A model generated the notes under the pieces. That model did not search any database. It had not been told where the DNA came from and worked only from the letters and a program-made list of their open reading frames with translations. From Rehmannia glutinosa (taxonomy: Eukaryota; Streptophyta; Magnoliopsida; Lamiales; Orobanchaceae), in contig CM071934.1 in the NCBI GenBank assembly GCA_016081115.2, positions 62,915,267-62,979,266 of the forward strand: a stretch of DNA of 64,000 bases, given 5' to 3'. Of this stretch, positions 47,448-58,921 are shown in pieces. How positions within the stretch are numbered: position 1 is the first letter of the stretch; every line of letters starts with the position of its first letter. The translations under genes were made by a program, and so were the position numbers.

Positions 47448-48492
47448 TTCAAAGGTTCTACTTAGATATAGTAATAAGTAGTTCCGAGGATTGAAAGATT
47501 CTAATTAGATATAGTAATAAGTAGTTCAATCTTAATTGAAGCAAAATTTTATTAAATATTTTTCGATTTTTTTTTTGTAAATATTTTTTTTTGATTTTTG
47601 TAATTTTTTTATTATTTTTGATTTTTTTCCTTTAGTGAATTTTAAATATTTTTTTCTTTTTGTAAATAATTTTTTTATTTTTTATTTTCGATTTTTCCTT
47701 CTTTTGTAAATAATTTTTTTTAATTGCTTTATTTCTAACATTGTTTTTGTTGAATGTGAGACTGAAATCTCTGGACACACAAGTAGCCCAAATCGCTACT
47801 GCACTGGGAGGCCAACATCAAAAGAGCAAATTCCCAAGCGATACTCAACTTAATCCGAGAAAATAGTGCAACACCATTCGTCTGATGGATGGTACAAAAT
47901 ATGAGTGCTCAAGGATTTCAACCGACACAGTTCAGCAATAGTAATGTTAGAAATCTGACGTCTGGCTGAAGACGTAAAACTTAGCTCTTTGTGGGAGGCA
48001 ACCCAAGAGGCGTCGCGACAAACCTCCGGGATTAAAAAAAATACTTCGCACGACCTTGTGGAATTCCACAGGAGCCGTGCGACCCACAGAGACCAGCCAC
48101 ACAGGCAGGCCGTGTGAGCTGCACACGACCGTGTGGCTGGATACAACAATAAAACAGAGGTCACGACCAGTGCTACATGGCCCGGCCATGTGAAATGCAC
48201 ACGGGCCGTCTGAACAATTCAAGTAAGTACTCTTTACGCGCTCCTCTTTGTTTTGATAATTTCCTCATATGTTTGGGACGAAGTATATTTTAAGTTTGGG
48301 GGGTTGTCAAGAATGCATAATTTAGTACTGTTGCATTTTTGCATTGCATATAGAATTGCATGTAGAGCATAAAATTGCATAAAAGTTTTTGTAAAATTTT
48401 CTATTTTTTTATTTTGTTATTTTTAGCACGTTTATTGCTTTAGCATGTTTAATTGTTTTTATGTGTAATTTTAATCAAGATTTTAGAAAGAG
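47448..48492 (+). pseudogene. Athila E internal remnant (gag scrap and 3' non-coding)
   Basis: After an AT-rich, T-run-rich leader (47520-47740) comes a gag fragment in which LKSLDTQVAQIATALGGQ and KFPSDTQLNPRK can be read (about 47757-47865). It equals the ETQxGQLATA block of Athila gag. It then passes directly to the 3' untranslated part (GGGAGGCAACCCAAG at about 47990-48005), a zone of CACACGG/CCGTGTG words (48030-48210) and TTTGGGGGG (48290). Protease and pol are missing. Confidence 0.7.
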
Positions 48493-49318
48493 TACAATTC
48501 GAATTTCTTTGTTAGAAGTCGACCGGTCGACCTAAGATTTTATCAGCAAACTATCTGTTGCACAACAGACAACTATTCATGATTTTAAGGGATTGATTTC
48601 TAACAGCTATAATCTCCATTTGATTTGCAATTGTTTTTTACAGATTTTAATCTCCAAGGAGGAGCCTATGTCTGAAAATCAAATCCAAGACCTCTCTTAT
48701 AAATAGATGAAAGATTGAAGCAACAAGAGATAACAACACAAGCAATACAAACACAAGCAAACTTCTTATTCTTCACTTTCATATTCTTATTGTGTCTAGC
48801 CTAAGTCTTTCACTTTCACACTTTCACATCTTGAGTACTAGGCATGATTCTTGATTACACTTTCACTTCAAAGTTGTATACTTCATTTGAGTTATAATCT
48901 TGAATTGTTTTCAATCATCCAAAACAAGATATCCTTGTTAAGTGTTCTTGTGGTAAGAGCACACTTGGGTGATTTTAGGTGTTGAAGAGTGTGATACTCT
49001 TCATTGGTGTAAGAAGATTGTGGTAATCTTCATAGGTGGTGTCGTAAGAAGAATGAGGTGCTCTTCAAGGTGAAGGTGTAATAGTTTGGTATCTATTAAT
49101 AAAAATCTTTTTCTTTTTCAAAATCCACTTCGGATATACCGGTGTGGTAGAGGATTAGGCCCTAGGTGGGTTGAACCTCTATAAATCATCGAGTGTTGTT
49201 TACTTTCCCGCACTTTCATTTGTGTTATCATTTCTATATTCGAAAAAGAGTGTGAAAATCGGAAAATCAGCATAATATATTCACCCTCTCTAGATTATCG
49301 TAGCCACTTGGACTAACA
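48493..49318 (+). repeat. Sirevirus C 5' LTR, truncated
   Basis: Homology with the 3' LTR begins at ACAATTCGAATTTCTT and ends at GGACTAACA. It contains a TATA box (TATAAATA at about 48699), the hairpin array at 48944-49066 and no organelle insert. Confidence 0.88.
48944..49066 (+). repeat. Hairpin array in Sirevirus C LTR
   Basis: Shorter form of the Sirevirus D array: GTTCTTGTGGTAAGAGC, GAAGAGTGTGATACTCTTC, GAAGATTGTGGTAATCTTC and GAAGAATGAGGTGCTCTTC. Stems are again mostly complementary despite unit-to-unit changes. Equivalent arrays lie at about 56899-57019 and 61620-61742. Confidence 0.7.
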
Positions 49319-49333
49319 AGTGGTATCAGAGCC
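49319..49333 (+). other. Sirevirus C primer binding site
   Basis: AGTGGTATCAGAGCC, tRNA-iMet type, directly after the LTR. Confidence 0.9.
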
Positions 49334-49382
49334 AAACTTTTTAGCAAGCTCGTTCTTCATTGCGAGTAAAGAGGAAAGATCC

Positions 49383-50870
49383 ATGTCTACGAACGAAAGC
49401 TACCTCACCACCGGCGCCTCCACCAACAAGCCACTACTATTTGGTGCCAGCAACTATGCCTTTTGGAAAGCATTAAATATTTTGCATTGCTCTCTTACTG
49501 CCACCGAGTATAATCGTATTAGAGGCATAAAGTTCGCACATGAAGTTTGGGAAAAATTGGAAAATATTTATGAGGGTACAAAGAAAGTTAAACAAGCAAG
49601 AAAAACCTTGCTCGTTAAAGACTTTGAAAGCTTCATTAGGCTTGATGGTGAAAGTACTTCAAAAATGGTGGAAAGGCTTTGACAACATAGTCAATCCTCT
49701 TGTGGCACTTGGGAAAGTCATCTCCGAAGAAGACAATGTGACTAAGGTCTTGAATGCTCTCCCCAGTTCATGGTCCGAAAAGGTGACGACAATCACGGAA
49801 GCTAAAAATCTCAAAACTCTCAAGTTTGACGAGCTCATTGGAAACCTCCTCACCTACGAAGTATATCTTAAAGAGAGAAAAATTCCAAACCATCCACCTC
49901 TCAATCGGGTATGCAAATTATTCCTAAAGGCTTAGCATCTTCTTCTAATAATTCATATTATGCTAATGATGAAGATGTTGAGGAGATGGTTGCTCTTGTC
50001 CGGAAATTTGCCAAGTTTGTAAATAGAAATAAGGCAAGAAAGTCTAGAGACAACTCATGTTTCAAATGCGGAAAACCCGGGCATTATATAGCCAATTGCC
50101 CGAAATTAGCGGAGGAGGAGCAAAAGAAGAAAAAGCCTTTTCCCAAGAAGAAAGCTCTAAATGTGGACGCAAAAACATGGGATGAGCTCCTTGCCACATC
50201 CGATGAGGAAGAAGAAGCGAATATGGTCTCATGGCCATAGACGATGAAAACAATGAGGTACGGTCTAATTCTTCATCTTCTTCTTTAGTTGATGAATTAC
50301 AATGTGATTATGATGAATTGCAAAATGAATTTAGAGATATGATTTGCAAGTACAAACTTTTGAAAAAGGAGTATAAAGAGCTCAAATTGGAAAAAGAAAA
50401 ATTATTTACTTCTTATGAATCTCTTGATCGTGCTCATGCTATTACTGTTGCTAAAATGCATACTCTTTATTCGAAAAAACAAATGCTTACAAAAGAGATT
50501 GAAAATTTGAAAAAGGATGTGCATCGTTTTAATTTAAGTACGTATAAAGTTACAAAAATTCTTGATGCGCAAAGAAATGAGCATTGAAAACTTGGACTTG
50601 GTTATAAACCTTTTCAAAATGTTTCTAAGAAAAATGACCAAGGTCCGACTTTCATACGTGCTAGTAATCCTGATGTTATACCTTGCTTTTATTGTGGTAA
50701 AAATGGACACTATGCAAATGATTGCAAATTGAAAAATAGTTTTAGTCATTTTTGGAGACCCAAAGGTCTCAAGACTAACCCCCATGGACCCCAAAATTAT
50801 AGGTTACCTAATAATGATTTATTTGTAGGTGCTAGGGGCTATAACCATTTCGAAAGATTCAAAATAACTT
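49383..50870 (+). pseudogene. Sirevirus C gag
   Basis: It starts MSTNESYLTTGASTNKPLLF at 49383. The core has VWEKLENIYEGTKKVKQARK, a frameshift at about 49680, then LNALPSSWSEKVTTI. Two zinc knuckles follow: CFKCGKPGHYIANC (50060-50101) and CFYCGKNGHYANDC (50686-50727). Between them lies a Glu/Asp/Lys-rich coiled coil (50231-50587). The coiled coil and double knuckle are usual for Sirevirus gag. A stop at 50585 and other frame changes break it. Confidence 0.88.
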
Positions 50871-52040
50871 GTGCACAGCGGGTGTTCACGCCATATGACC
50901 GGAAGGAGAGAACTTTTTACCAACATCAAGCTCCAAGAAGAAGACATGGTTATGTTTGGGAATGGGAAGGGAAGAATTCTTGGAAATGGAGAAATTGGTA
51001 ACTCTTCCTTCTCTCTTAGTAATATTTTATTAGTTGAAGGGCTTAAGTTCAATTTGATAAGTGTTAGCCAACTTTGTGATTCAATTTACAATGTTATTTT
51101 CAATAAAGTAAAAAGTCTTATTCTCAAAAATGATAAAATTATTTGTGAAGCAAATAGAAAATGCAATCTTTATAAAATTTGCACAAGTGATTTGGTTAGT
51201 CAAAATATTTCTTTTCTTGTCGCCAATAATGATTTAACTAGTTTATGGCATAGGCGACTTGGACATGTTGGATACAAAAAATTTCAAAATATTTACAAAA
51301 TTCAACATGTAAAAGGACTACCCAAATTGAATTTTGAAAATCTTGGTTTATGTGACACTTGTCAAAAGAACAAATTAGTTAAAAGTAGTTTTAAGCCCAA
51401 AAATGAAATTTCCACAACCAAGCCTGTATAATTACTTCATCTTGATTTGTATGGGGATATTGGTACGGCTAGTCTTAGTGTAAAATATTACACTCTTGTT
51501 ATAGTTGATGATTATTCTAGATACACTTGGGCTATTTTTCTTGCAAATAAAAGCGATGTCGTTAATGAGTTTGCTAAGTTGTGTAGACTTATTGAAAATG
51601 AAAAAGAAGATAATATCAAGTCTATACGAAGTGATCGAGGTGGTGAATTTAGAGTCTTGTGTGAAACCAAGGGATATGCTCACAATGTTTCGACTTCAAG
51701 AACACCACAACAAGATGGAGTAGCCGAAAGGAAGAACCGGACTCTTCAAGAAATAAGTTGGTCCATGCTCAATGAATTTTCACTTCCAAAATATTTTTGG
51801 GCCAAAGCCGTAAGTACCGCATGTTATGTTATTAATCGTGTTTACCGTCGTCCTAAGTTGAATAAAACACCATATGAGCTTTGGAAAGAAGAACTCCAAA
51901 TATTAGTTACTTCAAAATATTTGGGTGTAAGTGTTTTATTCCGAATACCAAGGATTAATTGGACAAACTTGATCCTACGGCCGATGAATGAATATTTATG
52001 GGTACTCAACCAAGAGAAAAACATATCGGGTTTATAATAA
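50871..52040 (+). pseudogene. Sirevirus C protease-integrase
   Basis: The protease end is GCSRHMTGRRELF (DSGCSRHMTG-type active site with the Asp lost by frameshift). The pre-integrase HHCC module is LWHRRLGHVGYKKFQNIYKI...CDTCQKNK (51246-51390). The integrase core contains HLDLYGDIG (51440), VDDYSRYTWAIFLANKSDVV and IRSDRGGEF (51625-51650), and NVSTSRTPQQDGVAERKNRT, so catalytic Asp and Glu positions are visible. A stop at 51429 splits the module from the core, and the end degrades after 51900. Confidence 0.88.
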
Positions 52041-53020
52041 AACTAGCATGGTGGTTGAATAATCTATTCATGTCAAATTCAATGAAGCGTCGGGTGTTGA
52101 AAGAATACCCAATGATGAAAGTGATGAGAAGATGATATTGAACCAATTGTTCCTAATGATTCTCAAAGTGATCAACCTTCCACATCAAATGATCAACCTT
52201 CAACTTCAAATATTCCACAAGAAGACAAAGGTGATAATTCGGATCTCCCCGATGCTCTAAAATTCAAAGGTGATCTTCCAAAAGATCTCCTAATTGGGGA
52301 CCCTCTAGACAAGGTTATGACTAGAAGGAAGTTTGCCAAGAAAGCTCTTATTTCTCAAAAAGAGCCAAAAAATATAAAGGAAGCAATTGAAGATGAGGAT
52401 TGATTTTTAGAAATGCAAGAAGAGTCGATAGGAATGATGTTTGGGAATTGGTACCTTGTCCCCTATCTCAAAAATTATTGGTACAAAATGGGTATTCCGA
52501 AACAAACTTGATGACCAAGGCATCATCGTTTGAAATAAATCAAGTTTAGTGGCTCAAGGGTATTATCAAGAAGAAGGTATTGACTTTGATGAAACTTTTG
52601 CACCCGTAGCACGTTTAGAAGCTATTCATATTTTACTTGCCCAATCTTGTTTCAAAATTTTCAAGCTTTACCAAATAGATGTTAAATCCACTTTTCTAAA
52701 TGGTTTTATTCAAGAAGAAGTCTATGTAAAACAGCCTCCGGGGTTTTAAAATTTTTCAAGGCTAAATAATATTTAAAAACTTAAAAATGCCTTATATGGT
52801 TTAAAACAAGCACCCCGAGTATGGTATGATCGACTTAGCTCTTTTCTTTTGCAAAATAGATTTACAAGAGGTAAAGTTGATAATACTTTTTTTGTTTTTG
52901 AAAAAGGGCAAGATTGCTTATTAGTTCAAATTTATGTTGATGATATTATATTTAGTGCTACTAATGAATCTCTTTGTAAGAAATTTCCCAAGTTAATGCA
53001 AGGTGAATTTGAATGAGCAT
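52041..53020 (+). pseudogene. Sirevirus C reverse transcriptase
   Basis: A Ser/Asn/Gln-rich linker (52100-52260) is followed by RT words: [20 protein letters not shown] (52557-52620), [36 protein letters not shown] (52790-52840) and the catalytic YVDDIIF at 52933-52953. Stops at 52401, 52537 and 52747 and frame changes are present. The (CA)n(TA)n run at 53077-53104 interrupts the RT/RNase H connection. Confidence 0.88.
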
Positions 53021-53076
53021 GATGAGGGAGATCAATTTCTTTCTTGGACTCCAAATAAAACAATGCCAAGAAGGCA

Positions 53077-53104
53077 CACACACACACACACACATATATA
53101 TATT
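53077..53104. repeat. (CA)n(TA)n microsatellite in Sirevirus C pol
   Basis: A dinucleotide run within what should be RT coding sequence, accompanied by a frame change. Confidence 0.85.
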
Positions 53105-53843
53105 GCAATCAAAGTATTCAAAAGAACTTCAAAAGAAGTTCGGAATTGAAGAAAGAGAACTATTACTACTCCAATAGCAACTAACGTCAAGCTCGACAAG
53201 GATGAAAAAGGTAAGTCGGTTGGTATGATTGGTAGTTTACTTTACTTAACTGCAAGTAGACCCGATATTCTCCATGATGTATGCCTATGTGCTCGTTTTC
53301 AAAATAATCCCAAAGAATCTCATATGAGTGTCGTTAAAAGAATTTTTCGATATTTGAAAGGCACTATTTCATATAGCTTGTTTTATCCAAAGAAAGAAAA
53401 TTTTTCTCTTAAAGGATATAGTAATTCGGACTATGCGGGGAATATTGATGATCGCAAAAGTACCTCCGGATCATGTCAATTTTTAGGCGATTGCCTCATA
53501 TCTTAGTTTTCAAAAAAGCAAAATTGTGTATCTTATCAATGGCCGAAGCCGAGTACATTTTCGCGGCCTTTTGTTGTACTCAACTTCTTTGGTGAAACAA
53601 ACATTAGCGGATTACAAATGTTCTTTTGAAAATGTTCCTATTTTTTGTGATAACACGTCCGCTATAAACATTGCTCAAAATCCAGTTCATCATAACCGAA
53701 CAAAACATATTGAGGTTCGATACCATTTTCTAAAGGATTGCATTTCCAAACGAAAAATTGAGATGTACTTTGTTCTGTCTCAAGATCAACTCGCGGATAT
53801 TTTCACAAAACCTCTATCCGCTGAGTCTTTTGCGTCAATTTGA
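53105..53843 (+). pseudogene. Sirevirus C RNase H
   Basis: MIGSLLYLTASRPDILHDVC (53225), KRIFRYLKGTISYSLFYPKK, GYSNSDYAGNIDDRKSTSG and, after a stop at 53504 and a frame change, CDNTSAINIAQNPVHHNRTK and QLADIFTKPL near the end (53780-53820). A standard copia RNase H at the end of pol. The following 53844-54177 is non-coding and has GGTCGACC words. Confidence 0.88.
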
Positions 53844-54679
53844 GCTTGTTTAGGCATAATGCATATCGAATAAGGTCTATGATTGCATTTTGTGCGTTTT
53901 TAAAACTTAGGGGTGAAAAATCGGAATTTTAACTCAAAATTCGGACAAAACCAAAAAATGAGATCCAGGGACTGGATGAAGAGGAGTCGCTGGTCGACCA
54001 CTACCTACACCGGTCGAACACCCCCCTCAACAGGTCGACCTGGCCACTTTCTTGGATAAATTGGTTTATGTCTCAGTTTTCACTATTTTGCTTCCTTTCG
54101 TCCATTTTTGCACCCTTTGCAAATTTCACACACAATTCACTCAAAATGATTTATTTCTTGTAAATTCTATATTATTGGACTTATATTATGAGTATATCAC
54201 CCATATTGCTCAACTTCTCCGATTAATTGGTAAGTTTAATTCATCTTTTAATCTCAATTGGGTTGATCACTTGAGAAAGTGCTTTTGCTAGATGGATTGA
54301 TGAACTTGTGATATCATTGTGTTGGGAATTATATATATTGATAATTTGTGATTGTAGAAGTAGGATTGATGATGATTTTTTGGGCATCATCACATTTACA
54401 AATGTCATATACAACTTCGATTTTATTATACGCACGCCAAGTGTTCGATAAAATGTCTCAATGAAAATTTCATCCCTTACATGAATCTCTTGCTTTCAAA
54501 TGTCTTATATGTTTATAGAGATCATGTTTTATCAATCAAATGAGCTTCTACAAACTTTCTTCTAGCAATTTCCCTTACTATTTGGAATTTTAAGCTCTAT
54601 GTTCAAAAGCTCGATAATTCGATTCAAATGCGCACTTTGATATGAATTTATGATGTTTTTATCATGCTAATTGTCTTTT

Positions 54680-55132
54680 TGATGATTCCAAAGAGGGAGA
54701 ACCATGAAATAAGCTCATAAGATCGAAAAAGCTAGAAAAAGCTCGCGAAAAAAGCTATAAGTTGTGGATGAAAAAACCAAAAGTTGAGGATAAACCTTAG
54801 TTAAATGGATGCATAATAGACTTTTAATTGTGACTAATGATTTATTTTTGACAGGGGGAGCTTCTACGCTCTTGTAATTCAAGCTCAAAGTGTAAAAGCT
54901 GAGCTTTTAGCTTTTAAATTATTTGCTTCTATACCTACTCTTGTTGTGCATGTTGATAGGGGGAGTTCTTACAAAATGTTTTGAAAAATCTTTGCTCCCA
55001 TACATATGATTCTTATGCATGAAAAGTGTCGCTTAAAATTAGATAGTTATTTTTGACCGAAAAAACTTATTTCGTTTTCAAAATCGACCTCTTAAAATTG
55101 TTATGGTTTGTAATCATCAAAAAGGGGGAGTT
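54680..55132 (+). other. Series of polypurine tracts before the Sirevirus C 3' LTR
   Basis: PPT-like words at about 54690 (AAAGAGGGAGAAC), 54852 (ACAGGGGGAGCTT), 54957 (ATAGGGGGAGTTC) and 55120 (AAAAAGGGGGAG, next to the LTR). The same series is at about 59435, 59596, 59700 and 59846 in copy 2. Confidence 0.75.
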
Positions 55133-57271
55133 TGTTAGATAAATGTTTTTATCGTAATTTTGATGATTTTATTTAATTGAGTTTTCACCAAAACAATGTC
55201 CCTAAATGATGTCCAAATACTCCTAATCGATTTAAATTATTTTTACTAATTTTTCGGAGTATTTCTTGAAATTTATTTTTGACAAAATTTGGACAACACT
55301 TCTGTTTCGGGTCCAACCGGTTGCCCTCAGCCTGAAAGTTTGATTTCTGAAACAAAAATGAGACGAGAGATTTTTTTCACTTTGGAGGTCGGCCACGTCG
55401 TGGTCGACCAAGCCTGAAAGAAACAAAAACTTGAAGCAAACTCTATGTCTACAATTTGGATGGGTTGGACCGGTCGAACCCATGTCGAATGGTCGAGCAT
55501 CGGAGGATCCACCTTGCATTGTTTGAAGAACAATTCTAATTTCTTAGTTAGAGGTCTACCTATTCGACTGGGGTTTTATCGAGAAACTATACGTTGCTGT
55601 GATGACAATTTTTCATGATTTTAAGGGATTGATTTCTAACAGCTATAATCTCCATTTGATTTGCAATTTTATTTACAGATTTCAATCTTCAAGGAGGAGC
55701 CTATGTCTGAAAATCAAATCCAAGACCTCTCCTATAAATAGATGAAGGATTGAAGCCACAAGATGTAACAACACAAGCAATACAAACACAAGCAAACTTC
55801 TTGGCTATATGGTTTATTGGAGGGAGAGATCGAGCTTCAAGAACTTGGGCATGTGGTCGACGCCTTGGGAGTACCTATTGATGGAAGAGGGGCTCTAAGC
55901 ACTCACGCCGGGTTCTTGCCAGTTCACACAAAGTTTTTTTTATCTGCCCAAACTGAGAAGTGTTGCACCGCCTTGAAATCTTCGATTCTTTTCCTCGTTC
56001 CTTTTCCCTTGGCACAGGAGGGAAGTTGATTATACTCGGCGAGAGCTTCATTCTATGATTGAAAGGATCAGGGACAGAGAGAGACGGAAGACGATACGAG
56101 CATGTGGTTTAATTCGATGCAAAGACCACAACTATCATATAAGCCAAGGCTTGGAAGCCGCAGGAAGAGCTCCGCTCAACGGATATAATCTTCTGGAACA
56201 ATCACAAACACTTTTTTGATAGAGCGCTCCGCGAAAGAATCGTGTGGCGATTGATTGTTACTCTCGATGGTGAAGATGTTATTGACTGTGAACCAAGATT
56301 GCAACATTGTGGTGTTTTGGTTCCCTAAGAACTGCAAAAAAGATTGGGATCTATGAATGGGGTAAGCGCAGCTGTCAACCGCTCGATAGGAGCACAAGGG
56401 GAAAGCTCTGAATGAAAAGATGCGCCGGTTGTATCCGTTAGGCAATCACTTGACTTTGTTCAAGAAAGACTGTCTGGTCGCTCTTCGGCTAGGCATTATG
56501 TTGAGGAGGATGTTATGTCGACTTAATCCGTGGTTGAAAATGGTAAAGCCCCCAGGCGGCATATTTTTCTGAAACGAGCCATTTTACTTGACTGAATAAG
56601 AGATCACGCTCATTTCCAGCCCACCAAGCAAAACTGGTGGTCGGTCTCGGCTTGGTTCCATTAATGGTTGAAATGGATGCGGAAAAATTTCCGACAGCGA
56701 ATTACTTGACGATTTCGTTCGCCAATCTAAGCTTCACTTTCATATTCTTATTGTGTTTAGCCTAAGTCTTTCACTTGCACATCTTGAGTACTAGGCTTGA
56801 TTCTTGATTACACTTGCACTTCAAAGTTGTATACTTCATTTGAGTTGTAATCTTGAATTATTTTCAATCATCCAAAACAAGACATCCTTGTTAAGTGTTC
56901 TTGTGGTAAGAGCACACTTGGGTGATTTTCGGTGTTTAAGTGTGTGGTACTTTTCATTGGTGTAAGAAGATTGTGGTAATCTTCACAGGTGGTGTTGTAA
57001 GAAGAGCGAGGTGCTCTTCAAGGTGAAGGTGTAATAGATTGGTATCTATTAATAACATTCTTTTTCTTTTTCGAAATCCACTTCGGATATACTGGGGTGG
57101 TAGAGGATTAGGTCTTAGGTGGGTTGAACCTCTATAAACCATCGAGTGTTGTTTACTTTCCCGTACTTTCATTTGTGTTATCATTTCTACATTCAAAAAA
57201 GAGGGCGAAAATTGGATAATCGGCATAATCTATTCACCCCCACTAGATTATTGTAGCCACTTGGACTAACA
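55133..57271 (+). repeat. Sirevirus C 3' LTR with organelle insert
   Basis: From TGTTAGATAAATG to GGACTAACA, 2139 bp; about 1210 bp without the insert at 55803-56731. The U3 palindromes at 55315-55500 are altered compared with the duplicate at 60040-60230. Confidence 0.9.
55803..56731 (+). other. Organelle-derived insert in the LTR, copy 1 (NUMT-like)
   Basis: A 929-bp segment absent from the 5' LTR of the same element. Near its start one frame reads VVDALGVPIDGRGALS, the mitochondrial form of ATP synthase subunit alpha (atp1); plastid atpA differs in this stretch. At 56098-56124 it has GAGCATGTGGTTTAATTCGA followed by TGCAAAG, the highly conserved SSU rRNA segment, with the plastid-type ending. 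The remaining about 700 bp are not identified. Three bases (ATT) of the LTR were lost at the insertion point, and there is no target duplication, as expected for end-joining repair. No functional gene. Confidence 0.65.
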
Positions 57272-57850
57272 TCATTCATGATTGTTAGAAATCTAGAACT
57301 TGATTTGGTATCTTCATTGAAGCCATGTGCGTGTGCAACTTTTGAAAATGATTTAAGGCCATCTTTGTTTAGCCTACTTAGCCTAAAAAGCCTACCTATG
57401 AACTCATGATTCCATTGTTAGCCACTTTGAGCCTTAACTTTTTATTGTTAGCCACGTTTTGATCTTTAAATTGAAAAAAATGATTTTATCCCTAAACTTT
57501 TTTGAGCTTATAGGAAATGAACAAGTTTGGGGGAGATGTGGTGAAAATTTTGAAAAAAAAGAAGAAGAGAAAGTTGGAAAAAGAAAGAGGGATGTGCAGT
57601 ATCTAGGTGAATGAAAGAAGAATAAAGATTGAAAAAGAAAGAAAAATCTCTGGAAAAAAAAAGAAAGAGAAAAATCGAGCATAAGAAAGGAAAAAAAAGA
57701 AACATCTGGAACATTTTGAGAAAAAATTGAGAGTTTGAGGCTAAAGAAGAAAAAAAAGGCGCCTAAAAATAAAAAAGGAAAAAAGGGTGGAGTTGAGTTG
57801 AAAAAAAAATATCTTTAAAGAATGACTTGTATGATAAAATTGGGAAATTT
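57272..57850 (+). other. Athila E 3' untranslated region, copy 1
   Basis: Non-coding, with AGTTTGGGGGAGATG at 57522-57536, followed by about 250 bp that is almost all purine on the plus strand (57540-57800), then the LTR. Frames on the opposite strand (Phe/Leu/Ser-rich) reflect this bias only. Confidence 0.7.
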
Positions 57851-58921
57851 TGATAAGTGTAAAATATATGTGCATTTAAGGGCTTAAAATGGTATATAAT
57901 TGATACATTTGAATGTATATTTAATGTGTTTTACTTGGTTTCCTTAGAAGAGCATGATACTGCGTATTCTTGTAACTGTTTTTACAGAAAACGGAGCTTA
58001 ATTGTGAAGATATCAGTTGGAAGGTCTGGATAAGATTGACGAGTGCAAAGAGAAGATCGAAAAGATGAAGAAACTGGACAAAAACCACGGACCATGTGGG
58101 ACCACACGGTCGTGTGACCTGCCCATGTAAAGAGACATGTCCTTGTGAAGTGTTGGGAGAAACAGGGACGAAACCAAGCCGCATGGGCCGTGCGACTAGT
58201 TGTGGTGGATTTTTGTGTCCTTTTCCCTTTCAAACTTTACAAGTGATCTCTCTAAGCATCTATATAAAGGATCCAAGGGCTGCACGAAAATTACATCTTC
58301 ATATTCATCCATAGACCATACAATACATCAAAATACACAGGAACACAAGATCAAAGGTCTTCTAAGAGAGGATGGCTAGGTTACGAAGAACACCACAAGG
58401 CCTTTCACATCTACGGAAGCACAAGAGCTTCGAAGGCTTGAAGGAAGATCCATCCTGACAAGAATGGATTTTCTTTCTTAGTTTAGATCTCTTATCTATG
58501 CTTAAACGATGTTGCAATGTTGATTTCAAGTTTGTATGAATTTATTATCAATGTTTGGCTAATCTTTTGGGTCTTAGGGCATAATCAAAGCTGTGGATTC
58601 ATGTTAAATCTTGATTAATTATTTTCTTAATTAATTCATGTGTTCTATTTTATGAATTCGAATGCTTATTCTTAATTGCTTTTTATCTGATCATTAATTA
58701 GCATGTCATATTTGTTAGTGCGAAATTCGGAAGAGGAGTTCTAATAAAGACGGAAATCGAATTCAGACATAAATGGGTGTATCGAGTCGGGAGACCTACA
58801 ACTGTTTGTGGGAAGTCATTCAATTCATAGATCTTTTAGAAGTTAATAATAGTTATATCGAGTCGAGAGACCTACAATTGTTATTAATCTATTGTTTATG
58901 CGTCGTCCGGGAGGGGGAATA
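57851..58921 (+). repeat. Athila E 3' LTR, copy 1 (cut by the duplication)
   Basis: Starts TGATAAGTGTAAAATATATG. The last about 340 bp are missing because the sequence jumps back to the 54178 sequence at 58922. Confidence 0.88.

Larger units (their letters stand above)
48493..57271 (+). mobile_element. Sirevirus C: copia element with truncated 5' LTR
   Basis: Plus-strand copia with PBS, gag (two zinc knuckles), protease, integrase, RT, RNase H, a PPT series and a 3' LTR. The first about 390 bp of the 5' LTR are missing and no target duplication is found, so the left end was lost by deletion. The 3' LTR is enlarged by a 929-bp organelle-derived insert. Coding parts are in order but carry stops, frameshifts and a microsatellite. 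Confidence 0.88.
54178..58921 (+). repeat. Tandem duplication, copy 1
   Basis: A 4744-bp segment comprising the 3' non-coding end and 3' LTR of Sirevirus C with the organelle insert, the Athila E 3' untranslated region and most of its 3' LTR. It is repeated head-to-tail at 58922. The copies differ by scattered substitutions and by larger changes at palindromes. Confidence 0.95.

Noticed and set aside
55817..56029. Complete ATP synthase alpha gene
   Set aside because: Only one short conserved word is present; the frame leaves the family after about 20 residues, so it is a fragment and not a gene.
57434..57714. Phe/Ser-rich minus-strand frames, possible membrane protein
   Set aside because: They are the complement of a purine-rich non-coding tract.
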